DNA from: CAYRSS01 sp964426945
GTDB taxonomy: Bacteria > Planctomycetota > Phycisphaerae > UBA1845
DNA: 64,000 bases
Reading direction: 5' to 3'
NCBI GenBank assembly: GCA_964426945.1
Contig: CAYRSS010000009.1
Location: forward strand, 1-64,000
Shown here: positions 16,542-26,069 of the stretch, piece after piece
Position numbering within the stretch: position 1 is the first letter of the stretch
Layout: each line of letters begins with the position of its first letter
The notes under the pieces: generated by a model
The model's database searches: none
What the model was told of the DNA's origin: nothing
What the model saw: only the letters and a program-made list of their open reading frames with translations
Program-made: the position numbers and the translations under genes

Positions 16542-18521
16542 CTACGCGTAGCTGTGCAGGCCGACGATGATGAAGTTGATCACGATCCAGTTGAACATCA
16601 TCACCGCACATCCCGCGAGGGCCAGCGCAGCCGTCCAAAGGCCCTTATCGCGCACCTTCAGGCGCACGTGAATGAGCGCGATGATGATGATGAACGTGTT
16701 GAGCGCGAAGACCTCTTTCGGATCCCACCCCCACGGACGACCCCAGGTGTGATCCGCCCAGATCGCGCCCATGACGAGCCCGGCCCAGAGCATGATGAAC
16801 GAAAGCTCCATCAGGACCATCGTGGCGCCGTCAAACACCTGACCCAGCGTTGGCGCGGCCTGGCGGATGAAGCCGGGGCGTTCGGCGCCGGCGCTGAGGA
16901 GCGTGCCCGCCCCGCCGGCGGCGGCATGCTCGATGGGCTGACCGACGCGGCCCCTGGCGCGGGCGCTGAACATCTCGACCAGGACGACAAGCCCCGAGCA
17001 GAAGATCACCGCGATGACCGCCCACATCCGCTCGATCGGCATGCGGTGGGCGGGGCTGACCACGTGCATCATCAGCATGTACGACGTATACCCGCAGAGG
17101 GCGACGGCGGCGGGCAGGATCATCAGCCGGACGGGGTGGAGGCTCCGCATCCGCAATGCGCCGAGCCAGCGGTAGCCGAGGTAGAGTACGGCCGAAACGC
17201 CGCCCATGAAGATCAGGGCGTAGCTGGCGATGATGACGTTCGTGTGGATGTAGAGCCACACGTCATCGAGCGCCGCCATCTTGTTGCTGATCGCTGAATC
17301 CATGCCGGTGGGCGCGAAGTACGCGGTCATCAGCGCGACCATCGAGCCGATCGAGGCCCCGAGCGCAAAGAGGTTGCGCATGAGCGACTTGCGGGCTGCG
17401 TACTCCAGGACGAGCGCCAGGACGCTGCCAAACCAGGCGGCCGTGGTTACGGCCTCGAACATGTTCGTGTTCGGCCATCGCCCCGAGATGATCCAGCGGA
17501 CCACGATCGACGCGGTGTGCGCGGCCGTGGCCAGGAAGAAGATGCCCAGACCCGCCCGGCGGGCGCCGTTCCACTTGTAGATCACGCTCATCAGCAGCGG
17601 CACGACGCCGGCAAGGTATATCAGCCACACCCACGTCATGCTCTTGTTGCGGAAGTACCAGCTTTCGAGCTCAAGCCGCTTGGCCGAGGGGTGCAACTCC
17701 GGCGAGACCTTGCGGAACAGTTCGGCCAATTGCGAGATCTGCACGTTGGCGGCGGCGGCGTCCTCCGCCCGCCAGGCGGCGCCGAGTTTGCTCCACGCCT
17801 CCGAGATGGAACCCGCCAGATCCGGGTCGAGCCCCGCCGGCACAGGGTTCTTCGCCACGCCCGCGTGTGCGTGATCGTGCGGCGCGGCGGAGGCGAGATC
17901 GCGCATCGCGATCCACGGGTCGCTCTTTTCGCCGCTGGGCGGGGCCACGAACCGCAACTCCTGCAGCAGCAGCGCAGGCTTCGATACGTTCAGTGCCGAG
18001 CGAAGCTGGGATACCGGCTTTTCGGTGCGGATCACGTCCCGGCTGAGCTCGTCCAAACGGCGCTGCACGGCGGGAAGGCTGAAGAGCCGCGGCGGAAGCA
18101 TGCGGGTCTTGAGGTAAGCCTCCGCCTGTTCCGCGGTGACCTCGCCAACCTCGACCATGACCTGGAGCAACTGGGAGAGGAAGTCCTTGTTCTTGACGTA
18201 GATGATCGGCCGATCGGTGTACTGCTGCGCGCGGAAAACCAGGTCGAGGTAGGTGAACCCGAAAGACTGCCCCGCCAGCGGCCGCGAACCGGCTACGTAG
18301 CCCATGTAGGTCTTGGCGTGCGACTCGAACGACCTCAGTCGTCCGTCGGCCTGAACGGTGCTGCGGAACAGCGGGCCTAGGTCTACCGAGGAGGCGAAGG
18401 AAGACACCTTCCCGTCGACCGGATCGGACCAGGCCGAGGCTGGAGCCACGGCGAGGCACCCGATCGACAGCGCAGCCGCCACGAGCAGGTTTGCTGAACG
18501 AATCCCGGAGAAGTTGGTCAT
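16542..18521 (-). CDS. ccsA: Cytochrome c assembly protein CcsA/ResC with N-terminal exported domain
   Basis: 659 residues. Presents haem for attachment to apocytochrome c in System II maturation. The C-terminal half (from ~residue 294) has about eight membrane helices and the haem-handling tryptophan motif WGRPWGWDPKE near residue 590, followed by NTFIIIIALIHVRL. Unusually, residues ~35-290 form an extracytoplasmic domain behind a signal-like helix (LLVAAALSIGCLAVAPASA), containing RPLAGQSFGFTYLDL and YVKNKDFLSQLL. I chose ATG 18521 because GAGG is 7 nt upstream; ATGs at 18527 and 18533 overlap that site. It follows ResB by about 30 bp in one operon. Confidence 0.9.
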   Translation of the reverse strand: MTNFSGIRSANLLVAAALSIGCLAVAPASAWSDPVDGKVSSFASSVDLGPLFRSTVQADGRLRSFESHAKTYMGYVAGSRPLAGQSFGFTYLDLVFRAQQYTDRPIIYVKNKDFLSQLLQVMVEVGEVTAEQAEAYLKTRMLPPRLFSLPAVQRRLDELSRDVIRTEKPVSQLRSALNVSKPALLLQELRFVAPPSGEKSDPWIAMRDLASAAPHDHAHAGVAKNPVPAGLDPDLAGSISEAWSKLGAAWRAEDAAAANVQISQLAELFRKVSPELHPSAKRLELESWYFRNKSMTWVWLIYLAGVVPLLMSVIYKWNGARRAGLGIFFLATAAHTASIVVRWIISGRWPNTNMFEAVTTAAWFGSVLALVLEYAARKSLMRNLFALGASIGSMVALMTAYFAPTGMDSAISNKMAALDDVWLYIHTNVIIASYALIFMGGVSAVLYLGYRWLGALRMRSLHPVRLMILPAAVALCGYTSYMLMMHVVSPAHRMPIERMWAVIAVIFCSGLVVLVEMFSARARGRVGQPIEHAAAGGAGTLLSAGAERPGFIRQAAPTLGQVFDGATMVLMELSFIMLWAGLVMGAIWADHTWGRPWGWDPKEVFALNTFIIIIALIHVRLKVRDKGLWTAALALAGCAVMMFNWIVINFIIVGLHSYA

Positions 18522-18550
18522 GGTCATCCTCATGCGGACCCGCGCGCTGA

Positions 18551-20926
18551 TCACTCGGCGACGGCCAGCGCCTCCTGTGGCCGGTCCGCCCCGCCGCGAG
18601 CCGCCACCTTGGCCCAGGATTGTTCCTGGCGCCGACGCCGGATAATCGGCTTGACGTAGAACGCGAAGATCATGCCGCCGACGGAAAGCACACAGCCGGC
18701 CAGCTGGACGTAGACACCGTTGCGGTTGCCCACGCCGAGGCCGGTGAAGTTCATCCCTGAACCGGGCCCCATGGTCGGCGGATCCCACATCGACTGGAAG
18801 TACCAGAGGCCGCCGAACTCGGTCGGTTCGTTCACCATGATGGGCGACTGCTCAGTCCAACCGGAGCCTTCGCGGAACCGCAGCTCGCTGACGTAGTTCA
18901 GGATTGTATCGGCCCGGCCGGCGTAGCCGCCGATGTGCGTCCGCAGGTGGAAGTCGTCCAGCGCGACGGGGGCCGGCAGCGGCCGGCGCTCCCGCGAGAA
19001 GACCACCTCCACGTCGCGGCCATCCGGCATGGCGAGCCGGACGGGGGAATAGACGAACCGCGTCCCCGTGCCGTACTGCTCGTTGGGGAAGACGTAGCTG
19101 TTGAAGGGCACCCAGACGCTCTGGGTCCCGCCGCTGGTCTCGACCTCCAGCTGAATCATCGACATCTGCTCAGCCACGTCGCGGCGGCGCTGGGCGGGAG
19201 GAATCACGTGAGGCTTGACCTCGCTGACCGCCCTCATCAGGAACCGATCGACGGTCAGCGTGATTTCACTCACCACCTGCGTGGGCTGCCCCACGGTAAC
19301 CTCGCGGACCATACGGGGGCCGGTGTCCCCGTTGTAGGACAGGTGCAGCCGGCCGTCGGGTGTGGCCAGGAACGAGACCGGCGCGCTCGCCGGGCGGTAG
19401 GTCATGACGAACCGCGGGTCCAGTTCGCGCGACATCCGGCCGTGCCCGCCGTGGGGATCGGCTGAATCGATCATGTCCACCGTGCGGCGGGGATTGTCGG
19501 CCACCATGCGGGTGAACGTGCCCTCGGGGGTCTTCACGTCGACAATGGCGACGCTGACGGGGCCGTCCTCAAACTGCAGACCGCCGGCCACCTGGCGCAG
19601 GCGGTAGGAGAACTCCGTGCCGTCAATGGCCGTGAAGGCGCCGCCTTCGCCGACGATCGTGCCGGCGTCGGCAGCGACTTCGAAGGACTTGCCGGCCGAT
19701 GGCACCTCGATGCGCACGACGGCTCTGGCGTCGCGCGGATAGGAGCCGAGTTGGGCAATGTCGAGCAGGAAGAGGAACTCGATGTTCCCATCCTCGCTGT
19801 GATTGCGGTGCGGATCGAACGCCAGCAGTTCCGGATAGCTCGCCGAACCCATCGGAGACCTGGCCGAGAACTGGATCAGCGGATTGAGCTCCGTACCTTC
19901 GCGCCAACGCCGCTCGAGCTGGGCGTAGCGTAGATAGCCGCGGACGCGCACCGACGCACTGCCGAGCGGATCGCCCTCGCCGGCGGGCCGAACCTCGATG
20001 TCGATTGGGTTGGGAGTGATCGGGAAGTTCGCGAACACCTGGTCCGGGAAGCGGATGCGGTCGTTGTAGCGCGGCATGCCCCGGATGGGCCGTTCGTGCC
20101 ACTGCGTCTCGCCGACGCGGCGGACGAAAAGCGCCCACGTCTGCATCACGTGGAAGTGGGTCTGCGGCTCATATTCCAGCGTCAGGTTCAGATTCTCGTC
20201 GACCAGCTTGCGCCCCAGGACGTTGATGGCCCGCTTCACGGGCGGATTCTCGCGGGTAATGAGCAGGTCTTCGGTGTACTGCGGATACTTGTCGAGAAGC
20301 TGTCGGATGAAGGTCTCGCCGGAGGGCTTGCGGACGGCGACATTGACGGAGTAGGTCTTCTGCCCCTTGTCGTCGCCGCTGAGGATCGGCCAATCGGTCT
20401 GCGTTTCCTGAATCTCGAAGCGCCAGACCTGCGGCCGATTGCCGACCTCGATCGAAGCACCCGGCGAGCAGAGCAGCGTAGCCGCCTTGTCCACGCCAGG
20501 CACCTCGATGCGGACGTGCCGACGGAAAACCGGCGCGTCGCCCTCGACTTTCGTGCCGAAGTACACGTAGCTGCCCAGGACCATGATGATGATCCCGAGG
20601 TGGATGGTCCACACGCCTGCGTTAACCAGTCGCAGCGGGATCCGCCGGATGGTCACCACTGCGAGTGCGATGCAGAACAGGATGACCAGCGCGTCGAACG
20701 GCCACCAGTGGAACCACTCGAATTCCGTCAGATCCAGCAGGGCGTTCTCGCGGACCGACGGGGCGGCGCTGCCGATCGAGCAATAGATGAACAGCAGAAC
20801 CAGCAGCACGACGCCGAACCAGACGCTGCTGAAGAGGTCCAGCAGCCAGCTCAGCGGTCCGCCCGATCGCGCCCGAGGCGGGATTGCTCCGGCCCCATTC
20901 TCAACTTGGAACATCGCCTTGGTCAT
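18551..20926 (-). CDS. resB: Cytochrome c biogenesis protein ResB/CcsB
   Basis: About 791 residues, partner of CcsA. Two or three membrane helices lie near the N-terminus (LDLFSSVWFGVVLLVLLFIY, ALVILFCIALAVVTIRRIP, GVWTIHLGIIIMVLGSYVYF), then a ~600-residue extracytoplasmic beta-rich region, and a last helix (CVLSVGGMIFAFYVKP) before a basic tail. Typical bacterial ResB is 400-550 residues, so this is a long form, as in other planctomycetes. The motif SMWDPP before the last helix is a familiar ResB element. ATG 20926 is chosen because the upstream in-frame extension is arginine-rich and unlike ResB; ATG 20914 is possible. Confidence 0.88.
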   Translation of the reverse strand: MTKAMFQVENGAGAIPPRARSGGPLSWLLDLFSSVWFGVVLLVLLFIYCSIGSAAPSVRENALLDLTEFEWFHWWPFDALVILFCIALAVVTIRRIPLRLVNAGVWTIHLGIIIMVLGSYVYFGTKVEGDAPVFRRHVRIEVPGVDKAATLLCSPGASIEVGNRPQVWRFEIQETQTDWPILSGDDKGQKTYSVNVAVRKPSGETFIRQLLDKYPQYTEDLLITRENPPVKRAINVLGRKLVDENLNLTLEYEPQTHFHVMQTWALFVRRVGETQWHERPIRGMPRYNDRIRFPDQVFANFPITPNPIDIEVRPAGEGDPLGSASVRVRGYLRYAQLERRWREGTELNPLIQFSARSPMGSASYPELLAFDPHRNHSEDGNIEFLFLLDIAQLGSYPRDARAVVRIEVPSAGKSFEVAADAGTIVGEGGAFTAIDGTEFSYRLRQVAGGLQFEDGPVSVAIVDVKTPEGTFTRMVADNPRRTVDMIDSADPHGGHGRMSRELDPRFVMTYRPASAPVSFLATPDGRLHLSYNGDTGPRMVREVTVGQPTQVVSEITLTVDRFLMRAVSEVKPHVIPPAQRRRDVAEQMSMIQLEVETSGGTQSVWVPFNSYVFPNEQYGTGTRFVYSPVRLAMPDGRDVEVVFSRERRPLPAPVALDDFHLRTHIGGYAGRADTILNYVSELRFREGSGWTEQSPIMVNEPTEFGGLWYFQSMWDPPTMGPGSGMNFTGLGVGNRNGVYVQLAGCVLSVGGMIFAFYVKPIIRRRRQEQSWAKVAARGGADRPQEALAVAE

Positions 20927-21053
20927 CCAAACCCGGGGCCTGATGCCGGCCCTCGCTCGGCCGTACCCGGCCCGCCTGCCCATGCCGCTCTAATGATAGA
21001 CGATCCCGGCCCGGACGGCAGTATCGCCGGGTGCGGCACCGACTGAAAACGAA

Positions 21054-21075
21054 CATGGCCGCTTTCGCGGCCATG
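21054..21075 (-). terminator. Intrinsic terminator after the OmpA-like gene
   Basis: CATGGCCGC, loop TTTC, GCGGCCATG: a perfect 9-bp stem, followed on the minus strand by TTCGTTTTCAGT. It lies ~130 nt beyond the stop of the minus-strand gene at 21205 and upstream of resB. Confidence 0.65.
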
Positions 21076-21204
21076 CGGGTCGGCCACACCGACGCCGCCG
21101 GCCTCAGCGGATCCGCCCTGTCTCACAGGTTCGGCCCACTGGCATAGGCATAGCATGCGGTGTGCCAGTTGTTCAATGCGCCGGGGGGACTTCCCCGTCG
21201 GCGG

Positions 21205-22107
21205 CTACTCGGGCAGTTCGTCGGACATCCCCGTCGGCGCCTGGGTGCCCATCACGCGGGCCCGGTCAGCGCCGGTCGGGATCGGGGTGGACGCGGTGAT
21301 CGAGCCGCGCGGGACAAGGTAGATTTCGACGCGGCGGTTCTGCGCGGCGCCGCCATCCGTCGAGTTGCTGGCCACGGGGCGGTACTCGCTGCACCCGGCG
21401 ACGATGACGCGGTCGGGGGCATATCCGTAGTCGAGCAGGACGCGGGAAACCGAAATCGCCCGGTGGGCGGCGAGGTGCCAGTTCGTCGGATGGGCGGCGC
21501 GGGTCGAAGCCTGCTTGATCGGCTTGTCGTCCGTGTGGCCGACGATGACCACCTCGAAGTCGGCCGCGGCAGAGGACTTCAGCACTTCGCTGAAATCGCG
21601 CAGGGCGCCTTTCGAGTTGTCCACGACGACATCACTGCCGAGGGCGAAGAGCAGGTCCGCACGCCACTTCACGTTGCCGTGCGCAGCGTCGTAGACGACC
21701 GCGCCGGGGTGTGCGTCTGCGAAGCCCTTGAGGGCCGAGTCGAGCGGCGCCGGAAGCTTGGCGCCGACGATGTTGACGGAGCCAAGCGGCTGACGCGCGG
21801 CGAGAATCTCAAGCGTGGTCTTGGTCGTGCCGAGCATCTCGTGCATCGCGTCGTTTTCGCTGCGGAGATTCGCGACCAGTTCGTCCTTCGTGCGGATCTC
21901 GCCTTCCAGTGACGTGATGCGCACGCGCAGCGAGTCGGTCACGCTGCGCTCGTCCTGCAGCTCAGTCTCCACGCCGACCTTCTCCGCCGCCAGCCGACGG
22001 TTCTTGGCCTCCACGCTCCGGTAAGTGTCCATCGACACGCATCCGCCCGCGAGCATCGCCACGACGCCCCCGCACACGACTGTCCCTGTCAATCCACGGC
22101 CCTTCAT
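21205..22107 (-). CDS. OmpA/MotB-family lipoprotein
   Basis: 300 residues. Lipoprotein signal with lipobox LAGG-Cys23, then a coiled coil (~residues 30-95, SVEAKNRRLAAEKVGVETEL and following), then an OmpA-like peptidoglycan-binding domain (VVIVGHTDDKPIK, NWHLAAHRAISVSRVLLDYG, AQNRRVEIYLVP). It probably anchors the outer membrane to peptidoglycan. GGGAGG lies 7 nt before the ATG at 22107; an in-frame codon at 22122 would precede that site, so 22107 is preferred. It is divergent from the sigma-factor operon. Confidence 0.88.
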   Translation of the reverse strand: MKGRGLTGTVVCGGVVAMLAGGCVSMDTYRSVEAKNRRLAAEKVGVETELQDERSVTDSLRVRITSLEGEIRTKDELVANLRSENDAMHEMLGTTKTTLEILAARQPLGSVNIVGAKLPAPLDSALKGFADAHPGAVVYDAAHGNVKWRADLLFALGSDVVVDNSKGALRDFSEVLKSSAAADFEVVIVGHTDDKPIKQASTRAAHPTNWHLAAHRAISVSRVLLDYGYAPDRVIVAGCSEYRPVASNSTDGGAAQNRRVEIYLVPRGSITASTPIPTGADRARVMGTQAPTGMSDELPE

Positions 22108-22505
22108 TGCTGTGCCTCCCATGCCATCACGAAAACAGGAAACCTTGCAGATGGAAGCGCGTGTCCGTCACGCGAAACCGATCGACCCGTCTCAGTGTCC
22201 AGCACGGTGCGATGATGCGGATCGCCCGGAAAAACGCAAGCCGACGCAGCGCCGTCGCGGCCATAATTGCGTGCGAATTCGTCGGCCCCGCTCAGGGCCC
22301 GCCCGGCGAAGATCCGCAGCGATCCGACGGTCCGCCGACCGCTGCCGTCGGCCGCCGCGCCGATGCGTAGAACAATTCACAGGCGGCCGAGCGTGCGGCT
22401 GTCCGGGGAGGCAACGACCGCCGATACTCGGACCATCCACCCCGTTGATCCCGGTTACCCGGCGGGCAATGATCGGCGGGCCGGATCGTTAGGCAGGATG
22501 TGCTG
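22108..22505. other. Divergent spacer
   Basis: Spacer between the OmpA-like gene (minus) and the ECF sigma operon (plus). No gene is supported. Promoters for both directions must lie here but no clear sigma-70 pair is visible, which would fit autoregulation by the ECF factor. Confidence 0.4.
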
Positions 22506-23081
22506 GTGAAAGCCGTCGACGAGCTGGACGAGATCATTCGGCGGGCCCAGAACCGGGATCCCGCGGCTTTCGACGTGCTCGTGGAGCGGTACTCGTCTCG
22601 GCTTTACGGCTTCCTTCTTCGCTTTATTGGCAAGTCCGGGGAGGCCGAGGATCTGGTTCAGGAAGTATTCGTCCGGCTGGTCCGGACGATCGAGAGCTAC
22701 CAGCACGACGGCCGGTTTGAGGCCTGGCTGTTCCGGATCGCCGCGAACCTCGCTCGCGACCGGGCCCGACGGCTGGGGAGGTCTCCGGGGCTGACGTCGC
22801 TGGACGCGGCGGACGAGTCGGGGCCGGAGGCGGTCCCGCTCAGGCTGGTTGATCGGTCGGGGCCAGGGGCCCGGATGGAGACGGCGGAGGCGGTCGACCG
22901 CCTGCAGGTGGCGCTGGAGCAGTTGCCGCCCGCGGAACGGGAGGTCGTGATGCTGCGTCACTATTCCGAGCTGAGCTTCGCCGAGATCGCTGAGATCATG
23001 GGGACCCCGCTGGGAACCGCTCTCGCCCGCGCTCATCGCGGGCTGGCGAAGCTGCGGGAGATGATGGAGTCCGAGCGATGA
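22506..23081 (+). CDS. RNA polymerase sigma factor, ECF (sigma-70 family)
   Basis: About 191 residues. Region 2 (VERYSSRLYGFLLRFIGKSG, EDLVQEVFVRLVRTIESYQH, FEAWLFRIAANLARDRARR) and region 4 (LEQLPPAEREVVMLRHYSEL, FAEIAEIMGTPLGTALARAH) are complete. The start is GTG 22506, with AGGA 7 nt upstream; the GTG at 22500 is too close to that site. Its stop overlaps the start of the next gene (ATGA), so the two are translationally coupled. It presumably directs transcription of this operon and other targets when released from the partner encoded next. Confidence 0.93.
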   Translation: MKAVDELDEIIRRAQNRDPAAFDVLVERYSSRLYGFLLRFIGKSGEAEDLVQEVFVRLVRTIESYQHDGRFEAWLFRIAANLARDRARRLGRSPGLTSLDAADESGPEAVPLRLVDRSGPGARMETAEAVDRLQVALEQLPPAEREVVMLRHYSELSFAEIAEIMGTPLGTALARAHRGLAKLREMMESER

Positions 23082-23665
23082 CGCTCGAGTCGAAGATGCA
23101 CGAAGACATCCGCCGCGACGAGGCTTGGCTGCGCTCGGTCATGCCCGACTGTGCGCCCCCCGCCGTCGAGCGGGTGAAACTCGCCGCGCGGGTCGCCTTG
23201 CACGAATCCTGGCTGAACGAAGAACTCGCCGCCGACCGCGGCATGCCGGCCGGACTGCGTTCGCGGATCCGGGAGCGGGTCGCCGCGGAGCTCTCGGAGC
23301 TCCGCCTTACGAACACAGGCAGCGTGGAGACCGGCCGGTCGTTTAAGGGGAGCCGGTCTCCCGCCCGCCTGCCTCGCTGGGCCGCGGCGATCGTCGGCAT
23401 GGCGGCATGCCTGCTGTTCGCGGTGCTCGCCGGCCCGTTCCCCCCTTCGGCCGCGCCGGAGTTCAGCGCGGTTGATGCGTTCCTCGTCTATGACGGGTCC
23501 GACGGCTTCGTCGAGCCGCTGGCCACGCTCGACGCCGATATCTGGGACTTGGAATATTCCCTGGGGCTGACTGCCTTCCAGGAGACCGACGACGAAGCGA
23601 TTGACGACCTCCTCGAAGACGTGGAGGGTTTCAACCCGAGCCTCTGGAGTTACGACACGCTGTAG
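23078..23665 (+). CDS. Single-pass membrane protein, candidate anti-sigma factor
   Basis: 195 residues, starting ATGA over the sigma stop codon. Residues ~1-100 are cytoplasmic, acidic and helical; one membrane helix follows (WAAAIVGMAACLLFAVLAGPF, ~residues 107-127), then a ~65-residue acidic exported tail (DDEAIDDLLEDVEGFNPSLW). The CxxC/HxxxC signature of zinc anti-sigma factors is absent, so assignment rests on gene order, overlap and topology only. No domain is recognised by eye. Confidence 0.7.
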   Translation: MTLESKMHEDIRRDEAWLRSVMPDCAPPAVERVKLAARVALHESWLNEELAADRGMPAGLRSRIRERVAAELSELRLTNTGSVETGRSFKGSRSPARLPRWAAAIVGMAACLLFAVLAGPFPPSAAPEFSAVDAFLVYDGSDGFVEPLATLDADIWDLEYSLGLTAFQETDDEAIDDLLEDVEGFNPSLWSYDTL

Positions 23666-23692
23666 CGGCGTGCCTCACCGGGAGCCACGACT

Positions 23693-24571
23693 ATGCGACG
23701 TTACCTGAATTGCCTCGCCCTGCTCATCGCGACCGCGCTGCCTGTCGCCGTCGTGGGCTTCGCCCTCACGGCCACGGCCCGCGCGGAGGAGCCGCCTGCT
23801 GCTGAGGAGTCCCTCCTCCAACCGCCCGCGGCCGACATGCCCGAGCCGCCGGACGACCCGGCAGTGGCCCGTCGACCCGATCGTCCGCGCCGGGCCCCGT
23901 TGCGTGGCCGGGGGCTCGACGCCGACCAGCCGCCGCCTCCGGGACATCCCGGGGCGCCCCTGCCGCCGGATGGCGATGCGCTGTCGGATGGCCCGGAGCC
24001 GCCTCATCGTCCGTTTGCGCCGCGCGACCTCTGGGCGCGACTGACCGACGAAGAGAAGACGGCGGTGGAGCAGTTCATCGAGGAAAACTTCCCGCTGCTT
24101 CATGAAGAGTTACAGCGGGCCAAGGACGAGGGCGTCGTTCGATTCGAGCGGCGGATGCAGCGTATCGCGCCGGAGATGCGGCGCCTGATGGAGTTGATGC
24201 AGCACCAGCCGGATCGCGCCCGGCTGATCATCCGGGAGCGGGCCACCGACATGCGGTTCCGCCGCGCTGCGTTCGGGTATCGCCAGGCGGAGAGCGACGA
24301 GCGCCGCGAAGCCCTGCGACAGCAGCTCAGCGAGCTTGCACAGCAGGCCTTTGACATCCGCATTCAGCGGCGCGAGATGGAAATCCGCGACCTGGAGCAG
24401 CGAATCGCGGAACTGCGGGCCCGGATCGACGAGGCCCGGACCAACCGCGATCAACTCGTGGCCGAGGAGCTTGAGCGCGCCCTCAACGCCAAGGCGCCCC
24501 TGGCGCCCGAGAGCGAAGACGGCGACCGACCGGAACGCGGACGCCCCGCCCCACGTCGACCGGACCACTGA
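23693..24571 (+). CDS. Exported Pro-rich / coiled-coil protein of the sigma operon
   Basis: 292 residues. A signal peptide ends near ARAEE; residues ~35-110 are proline-, arginine- and acid-rich with no likely fold; residues ~118-270 are almost wholly helical and heptad-like (LTDEEKTAVEQFIEENFPLL, LAQQAFDIRIQRREMEIRDL and following). This is the general look of Spy/CpxP-like periplasmic stress sensors or chaperones, but no LTxxQ motif is clear. GGGAG lies 8 nt upstream of the ATG. It follows the candidate anti-sigma gene by 27 bp and may be the periplasmic input or an effector of that system. Confidence 0.72.
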   Translation: MRRYLNCLALLIATALPVAVVGFALTATARAEEPPAAEESLLQPPAADMPEPPDDPAVARRPDRPRRAPLRGRGLDADQPPPPGHPGAPLPPDGDALSDGPEPPHRPFAPRDLWARLTDEEKTAVEQFIEENFPLLHEELQRAKDEGVVRFERRMQRIAPEMRRLMELMQHQPDRARLIIRERATDMRFRRAAFGYRQAESDERREALRQQLSELAQQAFDIRIQRREMEIRDLEQRIAELRARIDEARTNRDQLVAEELERALNAKAPLAPESEDGDRPERGRPAPRRPDH

Positions 24572-24619
24572 TCTCGCGAGACCCCCTGAACTCTGCAGGC
24601 ATTTTCCCGACTGCCTCAC

Positions 24620-24648
24620 CCGGCCGAGCCGCCCAGCGGTTCGGCCGG
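24620..24648. terminator. Bidirectional terminator between convergent genes
   Basis: CCGGCCGAGCCGC, loop CCA, GCGGTTCGGCCGG: a 13-bp stem with one G-U pair, in the 99-bp gap between the sigma operon (plus) and galE (minus). TTT follows on the plus side (GCGTTTGTGC), and on the minus side a GGGAAAAT stretch follows. Confidence 0.6.
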
Positions 24649-24670
24649 AGGCGTTTGTGCGAGCCGCAGG

Positions 24671-25660
24671 TCAGGCTGGCGGGAAGCCGTCCGGGTGGGT
24701 GCGATGCCAGTTCCACGCCGACTCGACAGTGCGGCGGATGTCGGTGAACTTCGGCTGCCAGCCGAATTCCTTCATGATCTTGCCCGGGTCGGCGTAGAGT
24801 TCCGGCGGATCGCCTTCGCGGCGCGGCGAGGGCACGGTGGGGATTTCGCAACCGGTCACGTCACGGCAGGCTTCGATCACTTCCTTCACGCTGACGCCTT
24901 CGCCGGTGCCGACGTTGTAGTAACGGAATTTGCCTGCAGGCTGGGTTTCGATCGCGATACGATGTACGTCGGCGAGGTCCTCGACGTGGATGTAGTCACG
25001 CACACAGGTGCCGTCGCGCGTGGGATAGTCCACGCCGAAGACGCTGACGGAGTCGCGCTTCTTCAAAGCCACTTGCAGCACGATCGGGATGAGGTGGGTT
25101 TCGGGCGTGTGGTCCTCCCCGATGGATGCGTCGGCGGCGGCGCCGGACGCGTTGAAGTAGCGGAGTGCCGTGCCGCCGAGTTCCCACGCACGGGCGCAGT
25201 CGCGGATGGCCCACTCCATCGCAAGCTTGCTGCGGCCGTAGGGCGAGATGGGGTGCTGGGGCATGTCCTCGGTGATGGGGACAGCGCGCGGCACGCCGTA
25301 GGTCGCACAGGTCGAACTGAAGACGAATCTGCGGATTTCGTGCTTGCGCATCAGTTCGAGGAGGCCCACGGTCAGCATCACGTTGTTGCGATAGTATCGC
25401 AGCGGCTCGCGGACGGATTCGTTCACATCCGCATACGCGGCGAAGTGCAGTACCCCGTCGAAGCCATCAGCCAGCGTTCTGTCAAGCAACCCCGTATCGG
25501 CAAGGTCGGCATCGATGAGCTTCGCCCGCGGATCGACCGCCTCGCGATGCCCGGCGAGGGCCAGGCTGTCCCAGACGACGACTTCGTGTTCCGCAGCGCA
25601 GAGCGCCCTGACACAGTGACTTCCCACATAGCCGGCGCCGCCGGTCACCAGAAGCTTCAT
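24671..25660 (-). CDS. galE: UDP-glucose 4-epimerase
   Basis: 329 residues, normal length. Interconverts UDP-glucose and UDP-galactose. NAD-binding GGAGYVGS at residues 7-14, catalytic Ser/Thr region FSSTCATYG and Tyr-x-x-x-Lys (SPYGRSKLAMEW), then GDGTCVRDYIHVEDLAD-type motif (RDGTCVRDYIHVEDLADVH) and YNVGTGEGVSVKEV. GGAGG lies 5 nt before ATG 25660, which settles the start; an in-frame ATG further up (25696) adds residues that precede the Rossmann strand. Monocistronic, convergent with the sigma operon. Confidence 0.96.
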   Translation of the reverse strand: MKLLVTGGAGYVGSHCVRALCAAEHEVVVWDSLALAGHREAVDPRAKLIDADLADTGLLDRTLADGFDGVLHFAAYADVNESVREPLRYYRNNVMLTVGLLELMRKHEIRRFVFSSTCATYGVPRAVPITEDMPQHPISPYGRSKLAMEWAIRDCARAWELGGTALRYFNASGAAADASIGEDHTPETHLIPIVLQVALKKRDSVSVFGVDYPTRDGTCVRDYIHVEDLADVHRIAIETQPAGKFRYYNVGTGEGVSVKEVIEACRDVTGCEIPTVPSPRREGDPPELYADPGKIMKEFGWQPKFTDIRRTVESAWNWHRTHPDGFPPA

Positions 25661-26069
25661 CCGGGCCTCCATCCTGTTGCCATCAGACCAGCACACACTC
25701 TAACGCGGACGGAGGCGATGAGCGAGCGAGGCAGGTCCCGCCGGATTCGGATGCAGATCCGGCGAGGGGTGTCGGTTGCTGCAGCTTCCACTGGGGCCCC
25801 GGCGAGAGTCCGGCGGGCGCGCCGTCGGGCAGCGCGTCGACAGGTGGTCGGCCTGTCACTCCCGCGCGGCGGCGCACTGGGAAGGGGGACGCACACCGCC
25901 GAGCGGCACGCCGGAACTCCCGGTTCGGGACATCAGCGTCGCGGCCCCTGTCAATCGACGGCCAAGTGAAGCAGACCGGCGCAACTCCTACGCGGCATGG
26001 GGCCTCACGGCCGCGTGGTGCGCCGGTCTTCCGGTCTACGGGAGAAACTGATTTTGAGGGTGGCCGACG
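25661..26069. other. Gene-free spacer
   Basis: No credible gene, RNA or strong hairpin seen. Frames open here give arginine-rich translations. Confidence 0.4.
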
